IMG/VR virus record: IMGVR_UViG_3300024057_000013
Span: 1-22,874 of that record
DNA from: a virus
Length of the DNA stretch: 22,874 bases
Strand: one strand, 5' to 3'
Of the stretch, positions 1 through 7,750 are shown piece by piece (positions within the stretch are counted from its first letter, which is position 1; the number at the start of each line of letters is the position of its first letter). A program made the position numbers and the translations under genes. The notes beneath the pieces are model-generated. The model searched no databases. It had not been told where the DNA came from and saw nothing but the letters and a program-made list of their open reading frames with translations.

Positions 1-1
1 G

Positions 2-385
2 CGCCGCGTTCACGCCACCCTCCTTGAGCGATATCCAGACAAATATATTGAGGCACCATGGATTGCGTACCGTCATCACCGTACCGGCCACCGGGTACGC
101 TTTTGTCAGCCCGATGGTCTCTACATAGACATCGAAAAAGGGCTCCTCGTGATTATCGAAGCGAAATTGAAGCATGGCTCGAAAGCATGGGAACAGCTCA
201 ATGACCTATACTACCCTTGCATTGCAAAGATTATGGAGGGGGGGAAGTTATTTGAAATCCGCCTAATTGAGGTTGTCAAGTGGTTTGATCCCTTGACATT
301 TCGAGAAAGGCCCACCGCTCTGTGCTCACATATTCACGAATGTGCCCCGATGCGTGGCGGCCTCTACAATGTTCACCTGTTATGA
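2..385 (+). CDS. PD-(D/E)XK nuclease-like protein, 5'-truncated
   Basis: The frame is open from the left edge, so the N-terminus is missing; 127 residues remain. The readable part has a PD pair at fragment residues 37-38, followed 15 residues later by an EAK triplet (53-55) in a predicted beta strand, with a helix after it (KAWEQLNDLYYPCI). This spacing and the hydrophobic strand before E-x-K fit the PD-(D/E)XK nuclease core seen in Holliday-junction resolvases, TnsA-like and repair nucleases. Family assignment is inference from this motif only. The stop overlaps the next start as ATGA at 382-385, so the protein is probably made together with the terminase and may act in genome processing during packaging or in resolving replication branches. 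The 7-G tract of a repeated motif lies inside it at 238-244. Confidence 0.6.
   Translation, partial: RRVHATLLERYPDKYIEAPWIAYRHHRTGHRVRFCQPDGLYIDIEKGLLVIIEAKLKHGSKAWEQLNDLYYPCIAKIMEGGKLFEIRLIEVVKWFDPLTFRERPTALCSHIHECAPMRGGLYNVHLL
236..247 (-). repeat. C7 motif, exact copy 1
   Basis: On the minus strand it reads CTTCCCCCCCTC, with C as the next base. It lies in the nuclease-like gene, where the plus strand codes E-G-G-K. Confidence 0.8.
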
Positions 386-1866
386 ACAAGATTACACCGC
401 TTGAAGCCGTACAGCTCGGAGCGGCCGACCCTCTCTTTTTCGCCCGGTACTTTTTCCCGAAGGCGATCAAACAGCAGCCTCCGCCGTTCCACCGGGAAAT
501 ATGGACGGCGCTGGTCAATCCGGCCAACCGCTATGTCGCCATTGAAGTTTTTCGTGGTGGCGCGAAAACTACAACCTTACGTGTCTTCACGGCTATGCGA
601 ATCGCCTATGGGTTGTCGCGCACTATCCTTTTTGTTTCAGCGTCGCAAAATCACGCGATCAAGACCGTCGAATGGCTTAAGAAGGCAGTTGAGTATAACC
701 GGCCTTTTGCACAAACTTTCGGCCTTAAGCGCGGAGCGAAGTGGTCATCTGAAGATATTGAAATACTGCACACGACAGAGGGCCATACGACGCGAGTTAT
801 CGCGCTCGGTATCACTGGTCAGACGCGCGGAATTAATATCGATGATCACCGGCCCGACCTGATTGTTGTCGACGATCCCTGCGACGAAGAAAACACGGCT
901 ACGCCCGAACAGCGGTACAAAATATCCAATTTATTTTTCGGCGCGCTTGAGAAGTCATTAGTCCCGGCGACCGAAAACCCACACGCCAAGATGGTTCTGC
1001 TTCAAACGCCACTTCACGGGGAAGACCTTGTTGAGTCGGCGTTGCGTGATGCGCAATGGACTTCGCTAGAATTCGGCTGCTTTCTTGGCAACGAGGAAGA
1101 CCCCCTTAGCATCTGGGAAGAGCGTTTCCCTAAAGTTGAGCTGATGGAGCAAAAAGCAGCGCATGTCGCGCGTAATCAACTGTCATTATGGATGCGTGAA
1201 ATGGAGTGTAGAATCACGGCGACCGAAACTTCCCTGTTCAAGGCGGAGTGGCTCAACTACTGGGATATGCTGCCCGACACCGGTATGCGCGTATTTATGG
1301 CTATAGACCCTTCCCCCCCTCTGAGCGAGGAGGCCCGGCATAAGGGTCGTAATACGGACCCGCAGGTGCTCGCGGTTATCGGCTTCTACCAAGGTAATAC
1401 GTACCTGATCGAGTATTCTATGGGGCGCGATCAGGAGCCCGAGGATACCGCGGCCGAGTTTTTTCGGTTGGCAGCGAAGTGGAAGCCGCGTATGGTGGGT
1501 GTAGAGTCGATCGCGTATCAACGGACACTTGCGTATTTTCTTCGTGAGAAAATGCGCCAAACAGGTCGTCACTATTATGTTCATGAGATCGATGACAGAC
1601 GTAAAAAACGGGATCGAATTACACAGGCGCTGGTGGGGCGAGCGTCTAATGGAACTCTGTATGTTCATAAGAGTCATGTTGATTTTATTCAACAGTATAC
1701 GGATTACCCTGACGTTTCGCATGATGACGTCTTGGATGCGGTGTCGATGGCGATTAGATTGGCTGGGGCTTCTGCCGACAGCAATATAATTGAAGGCGAA
1801 TTTGAAAGACTGGCCGACGACGAAAAAATGATACCTGACTTGCCTGAGTGGAGGGCTTCCCCATGA
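382..1866 (+). CDS. terL: Terminase large subunit
   Basis: Motor ATPase and nuclease that cuts concatemeric DNA and pumps it through the portal into the prohead. With the start at ATG 382 it has 494 residues, a normal length. A Walker-A-like FRGGAKTT lies at about residues 57-64 and a Walker B strand ending in VVDDP at about 157-166. The C-terminal RNase-H-fold nuclease shows its three acidic strands: MAIDPS (about 305-310), GVES (about 373-376) and HDDVLDA (about 447-453). In-frame GTG 322 and ATG 340 lie upstream, but ATG 382 makes an ATGA overlap with the preceding gene, like its neighbours, so I chose it. The portal gene follows with another ATGA overlap. No small terminase is visible in the window. 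It contains one copy of the C7 motif at 1310-1321. Confidence 0.95.
   Translation: MNKITPLEAVQLGAADPLFFARYFFPKAIKQQPPPFHREIWTALVNPANRYVAIEVFRGGAKTTTLRVFTAMRIAYGLSRTILFVSASQNHAIKTVEWLKKAVEYNRPFAQTFGLKRGAKWSSEDIEILHTTEGHTTRVIALGITGQTRGINIDDHRPDLIVVDDPCDEENTATPEQRYKISNLFFGALEKSLVPATENPHAKMVLLQTPLHGEDLVESALRDAQWTSLEFGCFLGNEEDPLSIWEERFPKVELMEQKAAHVARNQLSLWMREMECRITATETSLFKAEWLNYWDMLPDTGMRVFMAIDPSPPLSEEARHKGRNTDPQVLAVIGFYQGNTYLIEYSMGRDQEPEDTAAEFFRLAAKWKPRMVGVESIAYQRTLAYFLREKMRQTGRHYYVHEIDDRRKKRDRITQALVGRASNGTLYVHKSHVDFIQQYTDYPDVSHDDVLDAVSMAIRLAGASADSNIIEGEFERLADDEKMIPDLPEWRASP
1310..1321 (+). repeat. C7 motif, exact copy 2
   Basis: CTTCCCCCCCTC, then T; inside terL just after the first nuclease acidic strand, read as S-P-P codons TCC CCC CCT. 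Confidence 0.8.
1850..1855 (+). promoter_or_regulatory. Shine-Dalgarno site that sets the portal start
   Basis: GGAGGG lies 7 nt before ATG 1863. It favours this ATG over the in-frame GTG at 1848, which would overlap the site itself. Confidence 0.7.
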
Positions 1867-3785
1867 GTCATAAAGAAGTTAAATTCGGTACCCCCGAGCA
1901 TCGAACATTATTAGACGCTTTACTCGATCGCCTATCGCTCTCCCGGGAAAAAATGTCACAGCGATATGCGACGTGGAAAGACGCTGAAGAGCGTTTTCTC
2001 GCATACATTCCGGATACGAAACCGAACAAGGATCGTAAGGATTTAAAAAAGTCAGGAATATTCTCTTTTGGCACGATCGAAATTCCCTACAGCTATGCGG
2101 TCGCCCTTACAGCACATACCTACTGGACTTCAGTCTTTCTCTCCCGTAATCCCGTGTTCCAATATCAAGCCCGGCATGGCGAACCACAAATGAACGTGCA
2201 AGCTGTAGAATCCCTGATGGACTATCAATACACCGTGGGGGGCATGGCTACCCCTTTATATACATGGTTGCTTGATCCGGCCAAGTATGGCTTCGGTGTT
2301 ATCGGCTCGTATTGGGAGGAGGAGGAAATTGTCGTCTCTGAGATAGTCGAACAGCCGGAGACATATTTAGGGATTCCTCTGCCGGGCTCCACTAAAAAAG
2401 TTCGCGAAACGAAGCGCATGCCCGGGTATGTAGGCAATAGACTGTATAACGTCCGTCCACAGGACTTCTTTCCGGACCCCCGGGTACCTATCTCCCGATT
2501 CCAAGATGGTGAGTTCGTCGCTCGCTATACTGAAGTGGGCTGGAATACTATCGTTCGTAGGCACCAAAAAGGCCTGTATTTCAACTTTGAAGAGCTCGAA
2601 CGCCTGCGGGCCCAAGTTTTTGACCGCGAGAAGGGCTCTGAACAGATCACGTTACCCGAGGCCGCAACCGAATATCCACTCGGTCCTCCGCGCGATGACA
2701 AGGCCAAACGCCGGGATCGCCCTTTTGTGGGTCTATATGAGATATTCGTCGAGATTATCCCGAAGGAGTGGAAGCTAGGTACAACCGAATGGCCCGTTAA
2801 GTGGGTTTTCACGCTCGCAGAGAAAGATATCATTATAGGGGCCCAGCCTTTAGGGCTGTACCACAATAAATTCCCGTTTTCGGTTCAGGAGTACGAACCA
2901 GACGGATATTCGCTATTTAGCCGCTCATTAATGGAAGTCATGGGGCCTTTGCAAGATACGCTCTCGTGGCTCATCAATTCGCACCTGCATAACGTCAGAA
3001 AGGCTATTAACGACCAATTTGTCGTCGATCCTTCCCGAATCGTCATGAAAGACATGACAGACCCCAATGCGGGCCGATTAATCCGTGTGAAGCCCGAATA
3101 TTACGGAATGCCGACAAAAGACGCCGTAACACAGCTTCAAGTGGTCGATATCACTCAAGGACACCTAAAAGACGCGACTGTCATCACTGATCTCATCGAG
3201 CGTGTGACAGGCGTCAACGACAACCTGATGGGGGCTGTCAATGAGGGTGGTCGGAAGACCGCCACGGAGATTCGCTCAACGACCTCGTTCGGAATTAACC
3301 GTTTAAAGACCAATGCAGAGTATATGAGTGCTATGGGTTGGACTCCTCTATCGCAGATGCTGTTGCAGAATACGCAACAGTTCTATGATCTGGAGCGTCA
3401 ATTCAAGATAGCAGGCGATCTCAATGGCCCTCAGGGCGCGTTTGCCGAAGTAACGCCCGAATTAATACAAGGGTTCTTTGATTACACGCCTGTAGACGGT
3501 ACACTGCCGGTCGATCGCTTTGCTCAGGCTAATCTGTGGCGAGAATTCATCCGAGATATTGCTGCGAACGAGACTTTAGCGGGCGCATATGATATCAAGG
3601 CCATTATTGCCCATATGATGCAACTCTCAGGGGCAAAGAACATCAAACAATTCGAGATTAAAGTGACCCCAGACGAGCAGGTAGCAGAGCAGACGCGGGC
3701 TGGGAATTTAGTGCCTATTACCGGGCAAAACAGCGCCGGGGAGCCGCAAGCTCCTCAAGTAGGTGGAGTCGGACCTACAGGATAA
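1863..3785 (+). CDS. Portal protein (head-tail connector)
   Basis: The portal forms the dodecameric ring at one capsid vertex through which DNA enters and leaves, and it nucleates head assembly. The evidence is position directly after the large terminase, 640-residue length, and composition typical of podovirus-type portals: an N-terminal helical segment (SREKMSQRYATWKDAEERFLAYIP), a wing-like region with IPYSYAVALTAHTYW, a central stretch GPLQDTLSWLINSHLHNVRKAIN (about residues 360-382) that looks like the long stem helices, then VTGVNDNLMGAVNEGGRKTATEIRS, a motif common near the C-terminal crown of such portals. The start at ATG 1863 is chosen by its ribosome-binding site and the ATGA overlap with terL. 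The C-terminus is a Gly/Pro/Gln-rich tail. Family identity is inferred from these features, not from a search. Confidence 0.9.
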   Translation: MSHKEVKFGTPEHRTLLDALLDRLSLSREKMSQRYATWKDAEERFLAYIPDTKPNKDRKDLKKSGIFSFGTIEIPYSYAVALTAHTYWTSVFLSRNPVFQYQARHGEPQMNVQAVESLMDYQYTVGGMATPLYTWLLDPAKYGFGVIGSYWEEEEIVVSEIVEQPETYLGIPLPGSTKKVRETKRMPGYVGNRLYNVRPQDFFPDPRVPISRFQDGEFVARYTEVGWNTIVRRHQKGLYFNFEELERLRAQVFDREKGSEQITLPEAATEYPLGPPRDDKAKRRDRPFVGLYEIFVEIIPKEWKLGTTEWPVKWVFTLAEKDIIIGAQPLGLYHNKFPFSVQEYEPDGYSLFSRSLMEVMGPLQDTLSWLINSHLHNVRKAINDQFVVDPSRIVMKDMTDPNAGRLIRVKPEYYGMPTKDAVTQLQVVDITQGHLKDATVITDLIERVTGVNDNLMGAVNEGGRKTATEIRSTTSFGINRLKTNAEYMSAMGWTPLSQMLLQNTQQFYDLERQFKIAGDLNGPQGAFAEVTPELIQGFFDYTPVDGTLPVDRFAQANLWREFIRDIAANETLAGAYDIKAIIAHMMQLSGAKNIKQFEIKVTPDEQVAEQTRAGNLVPITGQNSAGEPQAPQVGGVGPTG

Positions 3786-3791
3786 TCAAAG

Positions 3792-4106
3792 ATGGATGGG
3801 GAAGATAGACCAGTTGAAGTGGAAGATGAAGACGTCAAGGCGGCGCGTATCATCGTAGACAATTTAGACCCCCTGTTAAAACAGGAGGGCTGGAATTATT
3901 TTATGGCAATGCTCGAAAAGCAGATTAATGTCCGTAAGGGGCGGATGCCAGTCGCTTCCGATGGCTTCGGGGCCGTATTTAAGAGCGAATTTGAAAAAGG
4001 GGAGATTGCGGGTCTCATGTTAGCTCGAACGCTTGCGCCCGGCGCTCTTGGGGCTGCTGTTGAGTTGCTTACCGAGATGAAAAAGGAGGAAGAAAATGTC
4101 GAATAA
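3792..4106 (+). CDS. Small acidic helical protein between portal and scaffold
   Basis: A 104-residue protein with an acidic N-terminus (about residues 1-16), a middle region with VRKGRMPVASDGFGAVFKSEFEKGEIAG and a C-terminal amphipathic helix rich in Glu/Lys. It has no signal peptide or membrane segment. I do not recognise a named family. Its position between portal and scaffold, and its 11-nt overlap with the scaffold gene, suggest a head-assembly accessory protein, but that is inference. Translation starts at ATG 3792, 6 nt after the portal stop, with an AGGA upstream. Confidence 0.75.
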   Translation: MDGEDRPVEVEDEDVKAARIIVDNLDPLLKQEGWNYFMAMLEKQINVRKGRMPVASDGFGAVFKSEFEKGEIAGLMLARTLAPGALGAAVELLTEMKKEEENVE

Positions 4107-5016
4107 CGCAGAAACTGTTGCAAATGCGCTCAAATCGGAAGATAATCCCGCTGTGCCCACTCCTGAGCTTGATCCGGATACAGCACAGTTACTAGAACTC
4201 TTCGAGGATATTGAAGAGACTCCCCCAGAGGAACCGGCTCCGGCCGAGACCCCTGTTATAGAGGACGGTCCAGACGACCCTCCGGTAGACACAGCTAGTC
4301 CGCCCGAGCCGTCACCCGAATCAGGTAGCACGCCTGCACCTGTAGCCTCTCCGTTAGAACTGGAAGCACCGGCCGTTGTGCCCGCTCCCCCAACTGACGA
4401 ACAGCCTACCGCGACTGCCGAAGAGCAAGTGAAACAACGGCAGGAGTGGCGGACTGATGCCCTCTCAAAGATTGAGCAGCATTATGCGACTCAACTTGAG
4501 GGGGATGAGATGCGAGATATGCTTTTGGCTGAGCCTGAAAAGGCCCTACCTAAGATTTTCGCCAACGCTTATATGGATATGTACGACTCCCTGATGGGAG
4601 GGGTCACTCAGGCCATGCCGCAGCAAGTTCGGTCGGTTATGAGTCAACAGGAGAAGACAGCGAAAGATCAGGCTGATTTCTTCGCGAGATGGCCTAAACT
4701 CGAAGCGGCGTATGGTGAAAACGCAGAGCAGCAGGAAACGATTAATCGTACGATTAAGTCTTATCGTGCTATGAATCCGAATGCTACGATGCCACAAGCT
4801 ATCGAGGAAGCAGGCGCAATGGCGATGGTTGCATTGCGAATCCCTGTCGAGGTCGGTGCGAAGGATACAGCTTCCCCCCCTCCTACGGCAGACAAGGGAT
4901 TCACACCAGCCGCGCCCGGTGGAGGAGCTCAGATTTCTAGCCCAGCCCCCGCGCCCAAGAAGTTAAACGAATTCGAGACATTAGCGCAAGAATTCATTGA
5001 TGATGGTGAGGACTAA
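4096..5016 (+). CDS. Probable scaffolding protein
   Basis: A 306-residue protein, strongly acidic and Pro/Glu/Ala-rich over about residues 15-110 and therefore probably disordered. It is followed by a helical region (about 115-250) with stretches such as QRQEWRTDALSKIEQ and QEKTAKDQADFFARWPKLEA. The C-terminus is another Pro/Ala linker plus a short acidic helix. An acidic, disordered-plus-helical protein immediately upstream of the major capsid gene is the usual form and position of a phage scaffold, which templates the prohead and then leaves. No protease motif is visible. A very strong ribosome-binding site (AAGGAGG, 6 nt from ATG 4096) fits high expression. The start overlaps the preceding gene by 11 nt. 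A C7 motif copy sits at 4871-4882. Confidence 0.75.
   Translation: MSNNAETVANALKSEDNPAVPTPELDPDTAQLLELFEDIEETPPEEPAPAETPVIEDGPDDPPVDTASPPEPSPESGSTPAPVASPLELEAPAVVPAPPTDEQPTATAEEQVKQRQEWRTDALSKIEQHYATQLEGDEMRDMLLAEPEKALPKIFANAYMDMYDSLMGGVTQAMPQQVRSVMSQQEKTAKDQADFFARWPKLEAAYGENAEQQETINRTIKSYRAMNPNATMPQAIEEAGAMAMVALRIPVEVGAKDTASPPPTADKGFTPAAPGGGAQISSPAPAPKKLNEFETLAQEFIDDGED
4871..4882 (+). repeat. C7 motif, exact copy 3
   Basis: CTTCCCCCCCTC, then C; near the 3' end of the scaffold gene in the same codon phase as copy 2. Confidence 0.8.
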
Positions 5017-5019
5017 GTT

Positions 5020-6201
5020 ATGCCTTCAATAGCAGGCCTTCGTGGTACAGGTGATTGGGCCACCGATGAACGCCCCAAAAATTTCCGGGAGATGATCCTT
5101 TGGCGTAATCCAAACGGCTCAGCTCCTCTCACGGCAATGCTGTCGAAAATGAAGTCCGAGTCGGTGGACGATCCGGAATTCGCGTGGTGGGAAGAAGAGC
5201 TGAACTCTGTTCGGCTAACAATGAATTCGACGGGCGCGTCGGCAACTTCTACCGCTTTCGGTCTGACCTTGGGTGGCTTGGATGTAGTTCCGGGCGATAT
5301 CCTCATGGTCGAGAAGACGGAACTCGCCGCATACGACAACGAGCTGGTTGAGGTTTCCTCTGTCACTTCCGACACCGCAATCGTGGTGAAGCGCGGAGCG
5401 GCAGGATCAACGGGTGCCAACACAGGCGCGAGCGCCTTGCTGTTGAAGATCGGGAATACCTACGAGGAAGGTAGCGTGTCTCCGAACACCTCAACTCGGA
5501 ACCCAACCAAGTTAATCAACTTCGCCCAGATTTTCAAGACTGCTTACCAGATCACCAACACCGCACGTATCACGCATACACGTACGGGCGATCCGGTCAA
5601 AAACGACAAGAGGCGGAAAATGTTCGACCATTCCGTTGCTCTGGAGTGGGCTTGGATGTTCGGTCAGGCTTTCGAGGACACTTCGGGCGTTAAGCCGAAG
5701 CGGTTCACCGGGGGCCTTCGTGAGTTCATTACCACGAACTCGAAGATTTACACCACAAGCCCGACTGAGGACACGTTCCTCAACGACGTCTTTCAGGTGT
5801 TCGATTACGATGCAGGCTCCGCAGGCAACGAGCGTATCGTACTCGCCGGTAACGGATTCTTAAACGAGCTGAACAAGCTGGCGCGGAATTCCAGTAGCAC
5901 TCGCATCAACTTCGACGGTACGGTGAAAACCTACGGTATGCAGTTGCAGCGTTGGGTCTTCCCGCAAGGAACACTGTTCGTGCGGACGCATCCGCTTATG
6001 AACACGCATGGTAAGTTTACCAATAGTGCGTTTATCATCGATCCGTCGGCATTAATTTACCGGCATATGCGAGATACGCGCATGGAAGACAATATCCAAG
6101 CGAACGATGCTGACTCCCTGAAAGGGCAGTGGTTGACCGAGGCGGGCCTAGAAATCCGGCACGAGAAGACCATGGCCTATCTGGGCAACTTCATCATCTA
6201 G
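5020..6201 (+). CDS. Major capsid protein, SU10 type
   Basis: Main shell subunit with the HK97 fold; 393 residues. The N-terminal region (RNPNGSAPLTAMLSKMKSES, then VDDPEFAWWEEEL) is characteristic of the SU10 major capsid protein group (DUF5309-like), which I recognise by sequence. A small beta-rich insertion (about residues 85-145: GDILMVEKTELAAYDNELVEV and following) is also usual in this group. Further matches are the EEGS segment, the ITHTRTGDPVKNDK segment and the C-terminal MAYLGNFII strand. It follows the scaffold by 3 nt and is followed by a strong intrinsic terminator, which would cap the abundant head mRNA. It ends in TAG. The GAGGA site 7 nt before the ATG supports this start. Confidence 0.95.
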   Translation: MPSIAGLRGTGDWATDERPKNFREMILWRNPNGSAPLTAMLSKMKSESVDDPEFAWWEEELNSVRLTMNSTGASATSTAFGLTLGGLDVVPGDILMVEKTELAAYDNELVEVSSVTSDTAIVVKRGAAGSTGANTGASALLLKIGNTYEEGSVSPNTSTRNPTKLINFAQIFKTAYQITNTARITHTRTGDPVKNDKRRKMFDHSVALEWAWMFGQAFEDTSGVKPKRFTGGLREFITTNSKIYTTSPTEDTFLNDVFQVFDYDAGSAGNERIVLAGNGFLNELNKLARNSSSTRINFDGTVKTYGMQLQRWVFPQGTLFVRTHPLMNTHGKFTNSAFIIDPSALIYRHMRDTRMEDNIQANDADSLKGQWLTEAGLEIRHEKTMAYLGNFII

Positions 6202-6226
6202 CGGGTATTCCTGCTACTTTAATCAA

Positions 6227-6253
6227 GGGGGGGCTTTTGGCTCCCCCGTTTTT
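6227..6253 (+). terminator. Intrinsic terminator after the capsid gene
   Basis: The stem is GGGGGGGC (6227-6234) with GCTCCCCC (6240-6247): 8 pairs including one G-U, with a 5-nt loop TTTTG. A G and then TTTTT follow. It lies 25 nt after the capsid stop and just before the AAGGAGA ribosome-binding site of the next gene. No clear promoter is seen between it and ATG 6266, so partial read-through into downstream genes is likely. Confidence 0.85.
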
Positions 6254-6260
6254 AAGGAGA
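6254..6260 (+). promoter_or_regulatory. Shine-Dalgarno site AAGGAGA
   Basis: It lies directly against the T-tract of the terminator, 5 nt before ATG 6266, in the only sizeable gap of the first half of the window. Confidence 0.6.
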
Positions 6261-6265
6261 TCGCT

Positions 6266-6607
6266 ATGCGCCTCATTAACACAGTCGTTGCGACTATCGT
6301 AAACGCGACGGCCTCAGGCGAGGAAGTTGCTGTCGATACAGTGGGCACTCGCGACTTACAGACGGGTGACGCCCGTTTTCATCTTAACGTAACCGCATTA
6401 ACTGGTACTGCGCCGACGATGGACCTCGACATTACGGCAACTATCGATTCCGTAGACTATGTCGTTGGCTCCTTTGTTCAATCGGTGGCTGGGGCTTCTG
6501 TCCAGTCTATTGTCATAAATCAGTGCCCTTCTGTAGTCAAGATTGAGTATACAGCGGGGGGCACGGTTACAGATTTTGATGCTACCGTAACCTGTTCGAG
6601 GCTGTAG
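6266..6607 (+). CDS. Small beta-rich head protein, possible capsid decoration protein
   Basis: A 113-residue protein built of alternating hydrophobic and polar residues (FHLNVTALTGTAPTMDLDIT, SVDYVVGSFVQSVAG, VVKIEYTAGGTVTDFDATVTC), which predicts an all-beta sandwich. It has no signal peptide, no TM segment and two Cys. Its place directly after the major capsid gene, with its own good ribosome-binding site, is where decoration or minor head proteins usually lie. That role is inference from position and fold prediction. It ends in TAG, 2 nt before the next start. Confidence 0.7.
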   Translation: MRLINTVVATIVNATASGEEVAVDTVGTRDLQTGDARFHLNVTALTGTAPTMDLDITATIDSVDYVVGSFVQSVAGASVQSIVINQCPSVVKIEYTAGGTVTDFDATVTCSRL

Positions 6608-6609
6608 TC

Positions 6610-6882
6610 ATGCCTCATTACGAGATACCGGCTGCGCCGCCCTCATCAGAAGCGCCGACTACTAATCCGACCTTTGCGATCTTCCTGCCTATCAATAAAG
6701 AGATCGCAGATGCGATCGACGTTGATGCAAAGATTGAGGTCCTGTTCAAAGGCATCGTTCGTGAGATATCGAACGACGAGAATCCCGACCGCCCTGAAGC
6801 CTACTCCATGCGGGTAGCGATTAGCTCTATTGACGTTTACGACGAGAATGAGTTCGAGAAGTTGTCCCGGGATGATGAATGA
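6610..6882 (+). CDS. Small acidic head-region protein
   Basis: A 90-residue protein with a Pro/Ser-rich start and an acidic end. The middle (DVDAKIEVLFKGIVREISND, then MRVAISSIDVYDENEFEKL) looks like a small beta barrel with a terminal helix. I do not recognise a named family. A weak GAGG lies 8 nt upstream of the ATG. It overlaps the glycosyltransferase start by ATGA at 6879-6882, so the two are probably translated together. A virion or head-completion role is possible from context only. Confidence 0.7.
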   Translation: MPHYEIPAAPPSSEAPTTNPTFAIFLPINKEIADAIDVDAKIEVLFKGIVREISNDENPDRPEAYSMRVAISSIDVYDENEFEKLSRDDE

Positions 6883-7547
6883 AAGAGCTCCGTCTTGTTA
6901 TCTGTATACCATCGACCTCGACATGGCTAGCGGAGTTCGGGATGTCCCTTGTCTTCCTGACAAGCCATTTATCAGCGACTTCGACTATCAACGAAAGAAC
7001 GGTGCAGTACACCGTCCACAACAAGCGGGGCAGTATTCTTGCCAATATGCGGCAGGATATGGTCGCCGCCGCCATCAAGAATCATGCTACCCACCTTCTA
7101 TTTATCGATAGTGATCAGACTTTCCCCGCGGATATAGCCGAAAGGCTGCTCGCTCACAAGAAGCAGGTTGTAGCCTGCAATATCGCCACTAAAATGATCC
7201 CGTCCTCCCCGACGGCCCGGCAGAAAAGCGCGGCTGCGGAGGGTTCGCCTGTTTATACCTCGACATCTTCCCCCCCTCTCGAACGCGTTTGGCGAGTCGG
7301 TACGGGAATCATGATGATCGATCTTAATATTTTCAAGCGTGCCGCCCTAGAGAAAGGGCCATGGTTTACGCAGCACTGGAACCCTAAACTCGCTAGCTAT
7401 GTGGGTGAGGATTGGGCTTTTTGCGAGGACCTTGAGCGCGCTGGGGTGAAAATCTACGTGGATCACCGCGTTTCTCTGGAAATTGGGCATCTTGGTGTCC
7501 TGAATTACGGGCACGATTTGATTCCCGTGCTGTCGGAGACTGCATAA
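6879..7547 (+). CDS. GT-A-fold (family 2-like) glycosyltransferase
   Basis: A probable nucleotide-sugar transferase of 222 residues. It starts with a beta strand ending in IPS, has an RGSILANMRQDMVAAAI segment like the conserved Arg/Asn helix of phage GT2-like enzymes, and a DSD (DxD metal/nucleotide-sugar) motif at residues 77-79 after the strand HLLFI. Further on come GTGIMMID (141-148), a GEDWAFCEDLERAG acceptor/base region (176-189), and a late His in EIGHLG (204). The family pattern is clear, but substrate and acceptor cannot be read. Lying between head genes and tail structural genes, it may glycosylate a virion protein or modify a host or phage surface sugar (inference). It is coupled at both ends: ATGA before, TAATG after. 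It contains a C7 motif at 7267-7278. Confidence 0.85.
   Translation: MKELRLVICIPSTSTWLAEFGMSLVFLTSHLSATSTINERTVQYTVHNKRGSILANMRQDMVAAAIKNHATHLLFIDSDQTFPADIAERLLAHKKQVVACNIATKMIPSSPTARQKSAAAEGSPVYTSTSSPPLERVWRVGTGIMMIDLNIFKRAALEKGPWFTQHWNPKLASYVGEDWAFCEDLERAGVKIYVDHRVSLEIGHLGVLNYGHDLIPVLSETA
7267..7278 (+). repeat. C7 motif, exact copy 4
   Basis: CTTCCCCCCCTC, then T; inside the glycosyltransferase gene, again read as TCC CCC CCT. Confidence 0.8.
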
Positions 7548-7750
7548 TGGCTTTATATGCGGTTGTGAAACGAAACCCTTTTATAGCGTTGAGTGCTTAT
7601 TACGAGAAGTTCGACGATGGCTGGCAACAAGCAGTCGTTGAGCAGGTCGGAAGCCGCATCAAGGTGATTAGAAATACCGGCTTTATCTTACCCGATAAGA
7701 TGGTTAAACCCTTTGTAATGCGTGTTCTGACCCGGGGATTAGACAAATGA
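7547..7750 (+). CDS. Small protein of unknown function
   Basis: A 67-residue basic protein whose pattern (YAVVKRNPFIALSAYYEKF, VVEQVGSRIKVIRNTGFILP) suggests a short beta-rich domain. It has no TM segment and no family I recognise. Start and stop are both shared with neighbours (TAATG at 7545-7549, ATGA at 7747-7750), so it is a true member of the coupled operon. It might act with the glycosyltransferase just upstream, but nothing in the sequence shows this. Confidence 0.7.
   Translation: MALYAVVKRNPFIALSAYYEKFDDGWQQAVVEQVGSRIKVIRNTGFILPDKMVKPFVMRVLTRGLDK

Noticed and set aside
322-381. Upstream GTG 322 or ATG 340 as terminase start
   Set aside because: Either would overlap the nuclease-like gene by more than 40 nt. 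ATG 382 gives the ATGA junction used repeatedly in this operon and a normal N-terminus.
1186-1722. Minus-strand open frame opposite the terminase nuclease domain
   Set aside because: Fully covered by the terminase gene on the plus strand; no independent support.
3872-3885. Short palindrome CCTGTT-AA-AACAGG
   Set aside because: A 6-bp stem with a 2-nt loop inside a coding region, no U-tract; expected by chance at this length of sequence.
1761-6502. Repeated 15-mer TGGCTGGGGCTTCTG in the terminase and post-capsid genes
   Set aside because: A single pair of this length is expected by chance at a rate of about 0.2 in a window this size; both copies code for ordinary residues.
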